NCBI GenBank assembly: GCA_019614645.1 | Contig: JABWDB010000002.1 | Span: forward strand, 27,517,501-27,581,500 | Length of the DNA: 64,000 bases | Direction: 5' to 3' | Source of the DNA: Stratiolaelaps scimitus | Taxonomy: Eukaryota > Arthropoda > Arachnida > Mesostigmata > Laelapidae | In this document: positions 36,802-48,788 of the stretch, one piece after another | How the letters are laid out: each line of letters starts with the position of its first letter | Position numbering within the stretch: the first letter of the stretch is position 1 | Notes under the pieces: generated by a model | What the model saw: the letters and a program-made list of their open reading frames with translations, nothing else | What the model was told of the DNA's origin: nothing | Databases searched by the model: none | Program-made: the position numbers and the translations under genes

Positions 36802-38308
36802 GCCGAAGCCATCGGGCTAAAGTCGGCAGAAATGGTAAATAATCAAGATGAGGATGAAGAGTCAGAAGAAGAAAACGTCGTCTTCCACCTCTCACGAAAC
36901 GACACAAATGCCAGTGACACTTTTCACTCACAGACAACTATAATATAAACTTTTTGCAATCGCATTCTATCTCACACGATTCAATCGGAGTAATGCAATA
37001 TGGAAATACATTCTATAGGCTACTAACGGCGAATTGGAGAGCTCACTCAATGAGGACATGGAATATCTGATGCAGGTGAAACTTGGTCATGTTAATAAAG
37101 ATAAAAATAATCATATTCCTCATCGTGCAATTGATATAAATGGTGGCAAGAAATGGCAACGGTTGCTAACAATTAACAATAGTACAGCGGTAAACTGACC
37201 AAGAAAACTCCAGCTGTCCTTCCATGATACGAAAATGCTTCATATGTGATCAACTCTGCTAAATAACCTCACCGTGCTCATATTTACAACGATAATCAAT
37301 TATTGCTTCCAAGTTCGTATGGACAAATGGGTATAGCTCCTTACAAATGTATCGCTTGGCGTAAGACGCATTTGTTCCATCGTTCTTAAAAATTGACCCG
37401 TACTTTATTTCATACAACCCTATTTACAATATTTGTACTAATAGCTAAAACGTGTAACAGATATTCTGTTATTAATCCATACTCGTTACGATTCAATAGT
37501 TGAAAACCATTCCACCAAAACACACCTTCACTAGAAAGCTCGAAATGTCGTCAGATGTTTTGATCACTTCAACGGCTTCTGTTTCTGCAGCTTCTTAGTC
37601 GTTGTAGCCACTGCAGTCACCACCACCGCCACCACCCTAAACACAGCCACAATACAGACAAGGGTCACCACAGCTCAAGTGACCGCCAACAAGGTATGAC
37701 CCCCAGCTTCAATTCATCACACACAACTCGGCTTGTGTCAGTCATGTGAGATCCGTCACACGCAATGCCAAGATTCTATCCGGCCAGTAAAAGAAGCCCG
37801 TCATTTTCCAAGACACAGTCACAGATCATATCGGGCTAATACAACGCGTTCCATCCAAAACACTACTGCAGCAAAAGGCGAATAGACATCATTGCCTCTG
37901 TATGTTACAGCCGCTCCTATCGTTCTACCTTTCATCCATCCGCGGACTCTGTGGACCCTCACAGCCATTGGGCATGTCTGTCTGTGTGAGTGTCTACCTG
38001 CCCATCTTTGATCATCGCGGGCAAACATAGTTGTCGTTGGTCACTAACACTAAACAAGTCGGGCGTGAAAAAAAGGTACTCTCATAGATGCTATGTATTA
38101 TACATCAATATGACCTCAACTATCGAGGGTGGGTCACAAATCGGCAATACACAGACAACACTCGTACGAAGTCGGAGAAAACCCGGGTACTCAACAGGCC
38201 GCAGCATACTGATGCAACAATATCTCAGCAGAGAAATCAGAGCAGCCGACAGACAAACGCATAATCATATATTAGTAAAGTAGCTATCCTGTCTTGATTT
38301 GATGCAAT

Positions 38309-38424
38309 AATAATAATAATAATAATAATAACAACAATAATAATGACATTAGAACTTAACGATCATTTCAACTTGATTCTCTCTCTCTCTCTCTCTATAA
38401 ATATATATATATATATATATATAT
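38309..38424. repeat. Compound AAT, TC and TA microsatellite
   Basis: An AAT run (38309-38345) is followed by a TC run (38380-38396) and a TA run (38397-38424). Confidence 0.9.
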
Positions 38425-40496
38425 CTCATCGATCTCGCTTTCGAACAAATGACGACAAGAGGCTTTGCATCTCAATACTATTTCCTCCTCCACATCATCT
38501 TCTTCGTTGACGTTGTCTACGTCAGCATCGTCGGGTGCTCGGCTGTGCTGTTGTTGCTCACCAAGTACCAATGTTGAAGTGGACAAAAAGACGAGGTCCG
38601 TTCACTCAGTTCGCGTTGTGATCATGCGCCGGTGGCTAGGGCAAGTGCAAATATATATACATACATATGACTGTTGCTACTCATGCTGCTGCTGCTGCTG
38701 TTGCTGACGATGAGATGATGATTCCAGTGATTGTGATGGGCTCAAATAGTTTGGGAAAGTCCATCGCCCGTAGTATTAGAGTAGTGATCCTGAGTGCATC
38801 GAGTAAAGTGACGATGTCGTTGTTGATGCTGCTGTTGCTGCTGATGGTGGCGATGGTGTTTCGTGTTGGGTGGCAGTTCGTCAGCGTCGTAACATTGGTC
38901 CTTGGCCATTCTACTTCCATTGCCCACCCGTGCCTACTCAATACAATAGATTCAGATTTGTTGTTTGCTACGTTTATCTTCGTCATATCACAGAGGTAGC
39001 AAGATGCTTCATTTACCAGTGAATTCAGATGAGGCGTGCACATTACTATCTTGGTGCATCACCACTATCTCGTTGTCGTATAGATGACGGTCAAATCATG
39101 AGAGTCTCTTATCGGCCAACCCGCCAAGTAGCTGACTAGGTATTAATAATCGAGGCCTTCTAGGCTATTCTATCATATTCGTTATCCAAATAAAGTTTGC
39201 AGAGAAAATGATGGAGTCGAAAAAAATTGGAATAATCTGTCAACAAAATTTCAACCCCACAATACAGCCTGTTATAGTTGTGTTATTATAGTTGTAGTAG
39301 TAATACAAATAGAGACGTTAAGCGTAAGAGTTCAATGAAAGATGGCTTCCGTGTGATCCTTTAACATCGTGTATGTCTTGAACAACTTTCACTTTCAACC
39401 ACTCGATTCTATCTGCATCTGGATCACAATGGATCGTCAATCGGGACAGCCATGAGTCTTCAAATGAGATGGGGTGTTTCGTAAATCACCTCCGTCGCTA
39501 CGAGCACCTCAACAAACAGAAGCTAACATCCATTAGTTGGGTGTCCTTCCGATTGTGGCAAATATTTCGTTTTTTTTTTGGTTTGTGACGGATTTTACGG
39601 TGGATGTCCTTTCGCCCCATTTCAAAATGACTTGACTAATTCTTTGTCCGACAGTTAATGCATTCAGAATTGCGTAAACTTTATTTTGCAATCCAAATAA
39701 CACGTCCCGTTTGACTTGAAACTGTATCAAGCCGGGTCTAACCGACAATCAGCCCTTTTGCCTATTATGTATTGGTTATATTATCCATGATAAATAATAG
39801 TAATAATATAATGTTGATCGGCGGTGTCTATCGGCTATTTTTTAGAAGGTGGTGAGTGAGAAGTACATATTATATGTAACGATAAAAACGTATTGGCACA
39901 TACATAGAATATGCTGACATCATTAATATCCATTGTAGCATTTTGTTTATAGCTACACTTCATGTGGTCATCCGCTAGGCGGTATAACGTGATTGATTGT
40001 GTCGATTCATTTTATTTCAATTTTTCGCTCGAATATTTTCGTTAGTATTTTGGGGTTTTAATCTGCGGCGAGTGGCGATACCTCTCAATCATTAAAATTA
40101 TTATTATCTCCATTCGCGGGATATACATGGATGTTTATTGTACACTATTACATGGAAATACAATTCGCGTACGTGTAGTCATTCAACAACTGGACATCGT
40201 TCCTACATTGTTTGTTTCAAGCCATTTCACAGCATCGGTTTGTATCATTAAAATGGATATATTATAAGTTCAAACTATCTTTCAAAATCCTGCAGTAACA
40301 ACGCACTCTTCATATTATATTATCATATTAACATCCCCATTTCAGATACTTCTTTTTGATATTCTGGCAATTTTATGGGGCAACATTTCTATAGCTAAGA
40401 AAGACGCGACAAGATTTCCACTCGGCCCCTAAATATATGTATATATATATATATACATATCACCCCTACACAATTAGCACTCAGCCTATAGTACTA

Positions 40497-40565
40497 TTGC
40501 CAAGTGGCTAAAGATCCTGGGGTAGTCAACTCAAAGGAGATGGGACTGAGAGTCAGTCGCGGGCT
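40497..40565 (+). repeat. Degenerate tRNA-like sequence
   Basis: TTGCCAAGTGG resembles an A box or D-arm (one mismatch to TRGYnnAnnGG). About 45 bases on, a weak B-box-like GACTGAGAGTC follows, giving tRNA-like spacing of 58 bases. There is no convincing acceptor stem, so it is at best a tRNA pseudogene or SINE head. Confidence 0.25.
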
Positions 40566-40760
40566 GTTTATGATGGCCTACACATCAGATATGATTTGAC
40601 TACTAAACTGTAACAGATAATTCAAACGAAAAATGTACCGATCGTTTATCGCAATGAATTCGTTAGATCGCTCTGTCTACTCAACAATTTCCCAACCAGA
40701 ACTTCAGTTTCGTTCAAGTACGCATCTATTCAAAAGGAACTGTAGCTTCAGGGAACTTAC

Positions 40761-40908
40761 TTTTAGTTTCTTGTAGTTTAATGAAATGTATGCCTTCTAT
40801 TGGACGATTTTCTTTACTGGAAGTGTTGCTAGATGACGTTCGCCATCCCTTAGAAAATATATCAGATCGCGCCGCCAGACAACGAGACTTGGCAGAATAT
40901 TTGGGCAT
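40761..40908 (-). CDS. Candidate first coding exon, unrecognised
   Basis: The frame starts at the ATG at 40908, two codons after an in-frame TAA, and encodes MPKYSAKSRCLAARSDIF... to KLQETK. It is basic and Ser rich, with no low-complexity DNA beneath it. At codon 50 it meets CTAAAA|GTAAGT, a full-consensus donor (GT at 40760-40759, phase 1). Without the splice the frame runs 11 more codons to a stop. No homologue comes to mind. Confidence 0.25.
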
Positions 40909-42694
40909 GTGTTAGCTGTCCCGCTACGATAGCGGAACTTACAGAAACGACTAAATGCTTACGGAAGAACATCTATTTCGCTGATAAATACACCCCAAAT
41001 TTACAAAGTGGAACAAAACATCTACGAAATATTGTTATCATCTCGCGAGCATCCAATTAGAGAAACATGACAGAAAAACGCACCTATTTTTTTAACGTTT
41101 TTTTTTTCGTTTGTAAAAACGTTAATCAAATCATTATTTCATTTTAGCCGTCCGCTTTGAATTTTGTGGAGCGTATTCATCGACAAGGTCGACGTTCTCT
41201 GATCTCCTGAGATGTGCGGAGTGAGCACCAGAACACCTCAGTATTTAACGGGAATACCAATAGATTCATGATCATCATCGAATAGATGATAATTTATCGT
41301 GCTGTCCGATGATAAATACCGAAATATCGGCTACCCTGAATTGATACTTGGTAACAGCCAGATGTTATCGATAGTAACCATTCGCTCCTCAGGTTTGAAC
41401 AAAATAAGGGACTGCCACTCGAATATGACGAAATGTTTTTGTTAGATCTATTCTATTGGTAATGTTGTTGTACAAATGATTTGGCCAGATGGCTACATTT
41501 CACATGTGGATTTTGCTAATATAGGGGGCGTAGTGTAGCCATTATAGCTGAATATAGTCGACTCGCTTGGGTAGCACCAGCAAGGGCTTGTTGGCTAGAA
41601 ACGGTAGCAAACATCTTCGAAAATTCTTCTCCATTACCTCGTGAAGCCTATAGAAATATACATGTGTGGCCAGACCGTAGCGGCAGGCACTGACCGAACT
41701 CTGACGAAATTAGCCCTCAGATCTACATATATACTTTTATGTTACCAATCTATATTTATATAGATATTTTGTGAGAAAAAAGCTAACTTGTGCGTGTGAT
41801 TGTGTGTAATTTGTTGGGTCACGCTGTGGGAGGTGGTACGGCTGAGAAGGTGTTTTTCCAAAGCTGTGTGCCAATAGTAACAATAGCAGTGGTACGTTAG
41901 AACAAGTTACAGATTCTGAGCGGTGGCCAAAATGTCATGTGAGAGTGATCGTTTAGATATGATCTTAGAAGCCCCAATAACAGAAGTGAGAGTTAAGTCG
42001 TTGATGGCGACGAAATCTCCCTGATATACCAGCTAAATTTCGCCCAGTTGTCTGTCGTTAGTTTGCATCTACTATTATTATAGAATACTGACACGGCATT
42101 TCCTATAGGTGTTTAGCGGAATTTGCGTCCGTTGAAACTTAGTCTTCTTATCAACTTTATTTTATATTGTCGTTATTGCTTGTAATGGTTGCAATAACAC
42201 CGATGATATATTGGATGCGTTCTAGTGCACCGCTCCGTTGATCCGCGTTAAGATTATGAAAATGTGATAGTTATTAATACGCATCCTGAACGAGTTACAG
42301 ACAAAGGCGGGAGAAGTTCTCATAAGTTACTTAGTCAGGGAGTAAGTTATCAACAGCACAAAAACGAGAAAGGCAGAAAGATAAAGAATATCTAACGTGC
42401 AGAGATTTAAGGTATCGATGGTCCATATATTTGGAGAAATTTTGGAAAGCTATCGTTTCGCCCAGAATAACATCTTCATCAGCATATTTACCAGCATAAT
42501 TTCTTCAACTTGTCTTCAATTATATGTATGACAATTAGCATTGCTAAATATTATTAACAATATTTTAAATAGTAAAACTTTATTCTTGGCAGATAGCAAT
42601 AACCCCAGTTTTAGCACAATGTGTTATGATCATTAACGCGCCATCAAAATGGCCTGTACCTATGAATAGCGATTTATATTGTGCTTCATCTGCT

Positions 42695-43069
42695 CTATCT
42701 TGTTATTATTATTATTATTATTATCACACTTAGTAAAGTTAGTTCCGCAAAGATTCTGTAGAGGGTGTCAAAGCAGAACGGCCTTCCTTGACCAGCTGAC
42801 AATATCACAGTCAAATGTTGTTTATCGTATGTTCTAATGCAATCCGTGAATATATTAGTTTGAGTAACACCCTTTGGGAATTTACGTTCTGCCCATTTAT
42901 AAACCACATCGGATTCGACCGCGGCCAATCGATGATCATCTAGCGTGATTTCTTTGTTTCCAACCCCATGTCGTGAAGTCTGTCGGACAATAAATGGCAG
43001 TGGGATATCATCGCGAAGTAAGCAGTAAGATGTATTTTGAATAAGACAAACATGTACAAAGCAAGCCAC
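42695..43069 (-). CDS. Unrecognised ORF of 124 residues
   Basis: The frame has mixed, protein-like composition through its middle (for example GNKEITLDDHRLAAVESDVVYKW) and ends in a translated ATT repeat (a run of Ile). It could be an internal exon or part of an old mobile element. No motif or family is recognised. The Ile tail comes from a microsatellite, so the true end, if any, lies earlier. Confidence 0.15.
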   Translation of the reverse strand: MACFVHVCLIQNTSYCLLRDDIPLPFIVRQTSRHGVGNKEITLDDHRLAAVESDVVYKWAERKFPKGVTQTNIFTDCIRTYDKQHLTVILSAGQGRPFCFDTLYRIFAELTLLSVIIIIIIITR

Positions 43070-44207
43070 AACCTGATCCTATACGTACAGAGTTTTGCAT
43101 GAGCACCTGTTAGATGTACCACAATGGTAGTGTCCTTCTTGCGAGGATATAAAGAATTGCAAACAGAATTTACTAAAGTGCCAACTTAGATAGTATAAAA
43201 ACAAAACGAATATGAGGGATTTGCGGGCCAGGTACATGCAAATTCAACATGGTGCGAACAGTTACATTTGAGGCAACAATTTCTCCCCCAGACGCATTCA
43301 TTAGGTATCGTTAGTTTTGAAACCGACCGTTTGTTGTCAAAATTGACACCGCTGACATTCAGACCTGCTACCCACCCACTATTTATATTCTTCTAGATCA
43401 AGGCGAATTTTCTTGTCATCGACAACGAAGGCATTCTAACTGCACACCACCTTGGGGTCAAACTTTGTATGGGTACGGGCATACTGTGGCGTAATTGTAA
43501 ACGTTGTTAGCATAACAAGCGCTGGCAAAATTATTTGCAAATACAATTCCCAATCATATATGTTTTGTTCATCGTCTCGGTCTTTGGCAACATTTCGTGG
43601 AGTTTTCAGCAATCATCGCAAACGCTGAATAATATACAATCTACCTACGAAGGAACGCAGAGTATCTTGTCTCTTCTTTTTCATTTTTTGACGACGCTTG
43701 ACACCCATTCAACAAGTGACAGTTACTTTTGCGCGTACGCAGACATCACAAATCTACGAAGACAATGTCCTTCATTGGCTATCCGGCCCTTCTGGTCTTC
43801 GGCAGATGAGAGCTCAGAAGATGAGGCTCAGCAAAGCCATTCCTTTGTTCGCCACCTATTGCTTCACCAGTGGTAGTTGTTCGGCTGCCGCTGACACAAA
43901 GCTGTTGTATTAAAGCAGGGGGGAGGAAGGGGAGGTGACTCTAACCCTGGGATGTTCCTATAACTAAGGAGTATAGTAGTGGTATGCCGTTGGCCGTTGG
44001 TATCATTGGTGATCACCATCACCTGCAACCATGACCAACAACGTACTGAAACTCGTTACGGTGACGCCACCTTGGGATGTGGGTTTGTTAACGCGAGAGA
44101 ATGTAGGGCTTCTGCTGCTTCGCCAGCTACCAACGGCTACAAGCTAGTTTCGTTAGAAGATGGCTACGTAGTGATATTAATGTGAGACGAAGTTGCTTTG
44201 AGGTAAC

Positions 44208-44212
<5 letters not shown>

Positions 44213-44240
<28 letters not shown>
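44213..44240. repeat. TA microsatellite
   Basis: An uninterrupted AT run of about 27 bases. Confidence 0.9.
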
Positions 44241-44241
<1 letters not shown>

Positions 44242-46622
44242 TAGTCGTATCTACGAGTGAGTTATCCAGTTCCTGAAGACTGCCAGTGAACGTGTGTAGA
44301 GAAACGTGTAATCTCAATAAATCTAAATTTTCTTCACATCTTTTTATTTTGCGACTGGCAACCTGGACCACCTGCCACAAAAACATATATATATAGCAGT
44401 TCCGGATATTATTGTTTCTCTTGTAAATAAAGTACCTTATTATACTATTGATACGAAAGCGAAAGTAAAGCTGATCAATTTGCAACTGCCCTTCTGTTCA
44501 GATATACAGTCTAAAAAACCTTTAGATTGTTTGTGCATAATATAGCCTTGAATGGAATACAAGAAGCACAATACTGACGAAGGCACAGATTTGCACAGTT
44601 GTTAATAAAGTGGGTTACAGTATTTGGTTTACACGTCAAGTATAGATATCTGTCTCTAATGTGTGGCCGGCAGACCAAGCCGGGTTCCGTGCTTTCGGAC
44701 CTGTGCAAATGTTTACATTTTAAAGTTAAAATCAAGAAGATTGAAAAAAGCGACAAACATATTTGTCCAGTTAGAATTTGTGCAATTCTTATTCTCACAG
44801 GTTTACCCGTCTTAACAAATGCGAGACTGCTGCCTTATAAGTTAACAACGCTCGCTCAAGTATTTTGTGTATATAGGTAGTGTGGCAAGCGTTGGATTGT
44901 TCTTTTTATTTATTTATTTATCCCTACGTTGATTCTGTGGCCGAAGCTGATGCTGACGCGAGCACCTGCTCAACTAGCAACATCCAAGAATACGAACTGC
45001 AGAATTGGTGGCTGGTAAATGATAATAGCGGGACGGATGTCTCTTTGCTCACGTCTCAGTAGGGCAAGGTTGCTGGCAGAGCAGACGGCGCCATCTGACA
45101 TCTGATTGTTTGTTCGGATTAGATTACAGAGTGCGCAGCCTTATACTTCACACCGTCACTGTCGCCATCACCATCACCGTGATCATCAAACAGCGCTGGC
45201 ATCGTGATTTTATCATTAGCAACACCAGCCAGCATAATCGTTGTACACATATATGTCTTACCCGCGTGTGTTGTGTGTGTGTGAATAACCACGATACGGG
45301 GGTACTTCTTTCTGGTCGTTCCAGCTTGAACTTGTACAACTAGTATAACTGAACTAGATGACACTATAGTTTCTGTTTGAGGTGCTTGTATGTCTATCTT
45401 CGATCGGGGTGGATGCAAATGTTAGGTGACAGTAGCTGTCTAGGTATGAACAAATAGGGATAGAAACAAGTAGAGCCCTTTTTATGTTGAATTATGTCTT
45501 ACGCAGGCGCATTTTCGTTCCTCTGTTATAAGTTAGCTTCGTATTTTTCATCTGTTTACATTTAGCCGTCCTAAAACGATTGTCTTGTTTATGATTGCCT
45601 GGCCTTATGCAACCACAGGCCCTGCAGCGGAGCACTCATTGAGAGGGCGAATTTATGAAATTCTATCAGTCGTACACTTTGGCAGATAAGACCACTGACT
45701 CACGGCTGATTAGAACGAATTGGATGTTACGACTGCTTCATTTGCTATTATTTGCTTTAATATTATTACTGTTATAATCATTCACTAATTCCATTGCTAA
45801 TACAACATCACCTGAACGGGAACTCTCTTTATACGTTGTAATTATAACAACGACTATTAAGCGACATCGGGGATGATCGGTCATCAACCGCCTGTTCCTT
45901 CATATCCGGGTAGGATTTATTTATTTATTCATGATCAGATTTCACCCCCTTTCTTTCATATTCGCATCTCTCGCCGCATCTCGTTATTTATTTATAGGTG
46001 GGGGCCGTAACAGCACCAACGGAGGTCACAGCAACAATAACACACCTCCACAACCACCACAGCTATACAAATCGAATCGAGAAGGTGCTCTGTTGGCGCT
46101 TGTCATTGTTCAGAACTACGACTACACAACTTCCATATATATATATATACAATTTAGTCTAGCTATCTATTATAGAACGGAACAAACGCTAGCTCGACTG
46201 ATTCCGAAAAAAGGTGACCTTTAGCGCTTCAGTGGCAGACTTCGGCCAGAGGCTTCGCGGCGGCGCAAGTTACCCGCCACGAACTTTCGAGTCAACCAAC
46301 CAATCGGTCGGTCGAAGAGAACGGCCAAACAAAGCAGAAACTCCGGTTCCTTTACACAAATCTCACTTTCCAAGCGAGCATTGACCATTCTCGCTTATGA
46401 ACTCGCGTTTGCTCACATCGATTCACTTCCGCCTGCTTCCGAGAGGCAGCAGCCGACAACAACTGCAGCAACAATAGCTACCACAGTCGCAGCTGCTCTG
46501 TCAGAGAAGCTGGCGCGGGCAAAGGCTTGGCTGTTCGAGTTGGCTAAGAAGATGTGGGCCCAGCAAATGTCTACTGGATGCCTCCTGTTAATGCAGCAAG
46601 TTGCTGTCATATATATACATAT

Positions 46623-46672
46623 ACTGAGGCAACTTATACTATATATATATATATACTATGAGTTACCTCAGT
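46623..46672. repeat. 16-bp imperfect inverted repeat around a TA tract
   Basis: ACTGAGGCAACTTATA (46623-46638) pairs with 46657-46672 at 14 of 16 positions. The spacer is a TA dinucleotide run that can itself fold. Confidence 0.75.
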
Positions 46673-48275
46673 CATTTCGCCGATAGCGCAGGCCGTAATA
46701 ATATAATAGAACAGCATCCCTCGAGGCGAGACGCTACCCATTTCATAGAGCTTTTGAAAGGCGTTGCTGTATGTAGTGCAGCGTTTCGAAGAAATCCCCT
46801 GTTGTCAGTTTGCTAGGGGACCTTACCTGTTTGGCTGTGCGGTATGTCGATCTAACATTCATTTTGATTTGATGTTTGTCTTGTTGCATTTGTGCACTCT
46901 TTCAGGTAAATAATCACTCATTCAGCTGTTGGACTCGTATATAGGTGGCCGTAAGGGAACAATTGTTGCTGAAACAAGTGTATGATTGTTACGGAAAACT
47001 GCGATGTCCAGTTCAGTAACGTTAAGTATAATAATCATTGAATAAAATAATAGCAGAAAGATGATAACTGATTGAGTGAATCCGGTTTCTTACATCTGCT
47101 CGTTTCTGATACTGACAGAACCACAAGAGCGTCGAATTGACGACTCGAATAAGTAAACATTTAAAATTTTTGAAACATAACACGAAACATACCGAAATCT
47201 ATTGCTGAACATCCACTGAATTGTATTGAACTTAATGTTGTAAGCGTGACAGAAGTTGTAGTACATCGTCATCACCTCAATAATATATTCAGCCGAGTAG
47301 AAATATTGTCGTACCTGTTGAGGACCTCTGCAAGAATCAATCTCTGAGAGGTTTTTATCTTCACAATAAAAAAGCATTTTCAAGACTCGCTAAAGTTTAT
47401 TAACGCAATTCTTTGATATCTAATGATCGCTGGCTGTTCATTGCATAAAGTAGGGGTGGTGGTACGATGGTAGTACGATCATGTTGCTGCTGGTAGACAC
47501 GCTAGCCAGGTCACTAGTGCCTCAGGACACCATTCAAATTCGCCCACTAAAACTAGTATAGTTGCTAGTTTGATATGTGCCCACATATCAATAGTGATTT
47601 GCCATTAGATGGCCAGAAGCTGTCAATTCTAGAAGAGATGTTGCAGTGTGGTAATGGTTGTTCGCTTTGTCTTATCAGGTTAAATTTGAAGCATAGCATC
47701 CTGTGAGCAACAACGCTCTTTATATTGTTGTAGTTTAGCCACAACATCGTAATTCGCTTACGATGACCCCTTGCAGGGAATTACGCTCACGTGAAATGTA
47801 GTTTGCGCGATGCAATTTTCTCATCGTTATCCTACTATGATTTATGACATTTCTCGCTGTCACCTGTGATCTAGGAGATGTATAACAATAGCTCAGGCTA
47901 ATGGTCTGTGTTGTTCTATTGTTATTCCTTTACCTAGGAGCAGATCTACCCCTATAGTATGAGTTATATTATATGTTTAGCGTTCGTTAAATTACATTCA
48001 CCTCACTTTCATGTGCGGCGGCATTTTCGTTCTTCGATGGATTCGATTCCTCGACTCTGCGCCATTTCGTCCCTGTTCGTCCCATTTCTTCGAGTTGTTT
48101 TCGAGCGAATTTTTGCGAAGAACCTTCTACTGGAACCTTCGTAGCATGCCGCATTACCTCACGTAGCATTTGTACGAATGCTGCTGCGGATGATGATGAT
48201 GATGATGGCAGTATTACCTCATACCGTCATTCCTTCCTTTTTCTCCCGTTGGCACCCCTCGGGACGCTTACTCAC

Positions 48276-48448
48276 CCCAATGGCTACTGACGACCACCGA
48301 TGTTGCTAGCCAACGCAGACGGCGTCGACTGGCCTACCAATAGCTAACGGCCGCGGCCGCTACGGCTGTGGCTGAACCAGCAGCGACTACATCGATATCG
48401 TTCAGGCAAGGGTGCCGGTCCCCTCCCCCCCCACACCCACCAACTACT
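48276..48448 (-). promoter_or_regulatory. Second Inr/DPE-type start and short leader exon
   Basis: On the minus strand ATCAGT puts an initiator A at 48448. GGACCG falls exactly at +28 to +33 and again matches five of six DPE positions. The 173-base stretch ends at a strong donor, GGG|GTGAGTAAG (GT at 48275-48274). Its only ATG (48392-48390) is followed directly by TAG. The region is GC rich, with NotI-like GCGGCCGC nearby. Downstream coding exons are not identified. Confidence 0.4.
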
Positions 48449-48788
48449 GATGTGCAGCCGGTCCTGCCCGGAGGTCCGGTCGAGTCGAATCCCGGCCAAG
48501 CATTTTCAGTTTTTCGTATCTTTGCTGCTGCAGCTGCCAGCGTTCGATGTCGACGTGCTGATGGTGGTGGTGCTGCTGCTGCTGCTGCTGTTGATGTTGT
48601 AGGGCTACATTGCTATACAGCTGTTGGTCCGTTATCGATCGATGGATAGCTCCGCTTGCTTCAGCATAGCCAGTTTGCCCCACGGATCGTCGGTGGGCAC
48701 AACATGATACACAGCGGTGCCTCTGTCCGCTAACGCAGTGGGGCATCGTCAAAGTGCGGCTTGCTTCCTCTTCGGTAGAGTAGTGCAT
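48444..48788 (-). CDS. Unrecognised ORF of 114 residues with Gln/His run
   Basis: This ATG frame (A at -3) encodes MHYSTEEEASR..., a Cys/His-containing middle (CVSCCAHRR), then a Gln run followed by His, then DIERWQLQQQRYEKLKML and a stop. The charged ends look more protein-like than the other translated microsatellites in this window. The stop overlaps the proposed initiator at 48448, so it belongs to a different transcript from that leader, or is fortuitous. It has no recognisable domain. Confidence 0.2.
   Translation of the reverse strand: MHYSTEEEASRTLTMPHCVSGQRHRCVSCCAHRRSVGQTGYAEASGAIHRSITDQQLYSNVALQHQQQQQQQHHHHQHVDIERWQLQQQRYEKLKMLGRDSTRPDLRAGPAAHQ

Larger units (their letters stand above)
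35440..40490. other. No recognisable gene apart from the 36.5 kb ORF
   Basis: Mostly unique AT-rich DNA with microsatellites. A 71-codon frame at 39533-39748 (minus) has ordinary composition, but its possible acceptors do not fit the phase of the exon candidate at 40761-40908. Confidence 0.4.
40910..48270. other. No confirmed gene; scattered splice-like signals
   Basis: Holds minus-strand donors CAACAG|GTACGA at about 47313 and AAACAG|GTAAGG at 46826. The latter follows a 21-codon ATG frame (46889-46827). A plus-strand merged acceptor/donor lies at 46905. The 113-codon frame at 43535-43876 begins with a signal-like segment but has no other support. Confidence 0.35.

Noticed and set aside
41525..41600. 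tRNA-like GTGTAGC sequence
   Set aside because: No B box follows, so pol III origin cannot be supported.
47440..47560. Possible SINE head with a B-box-like ATTCAAATTCG
   Set aside because: No acceptable A box lies at the right spacing and no second copy was seen.
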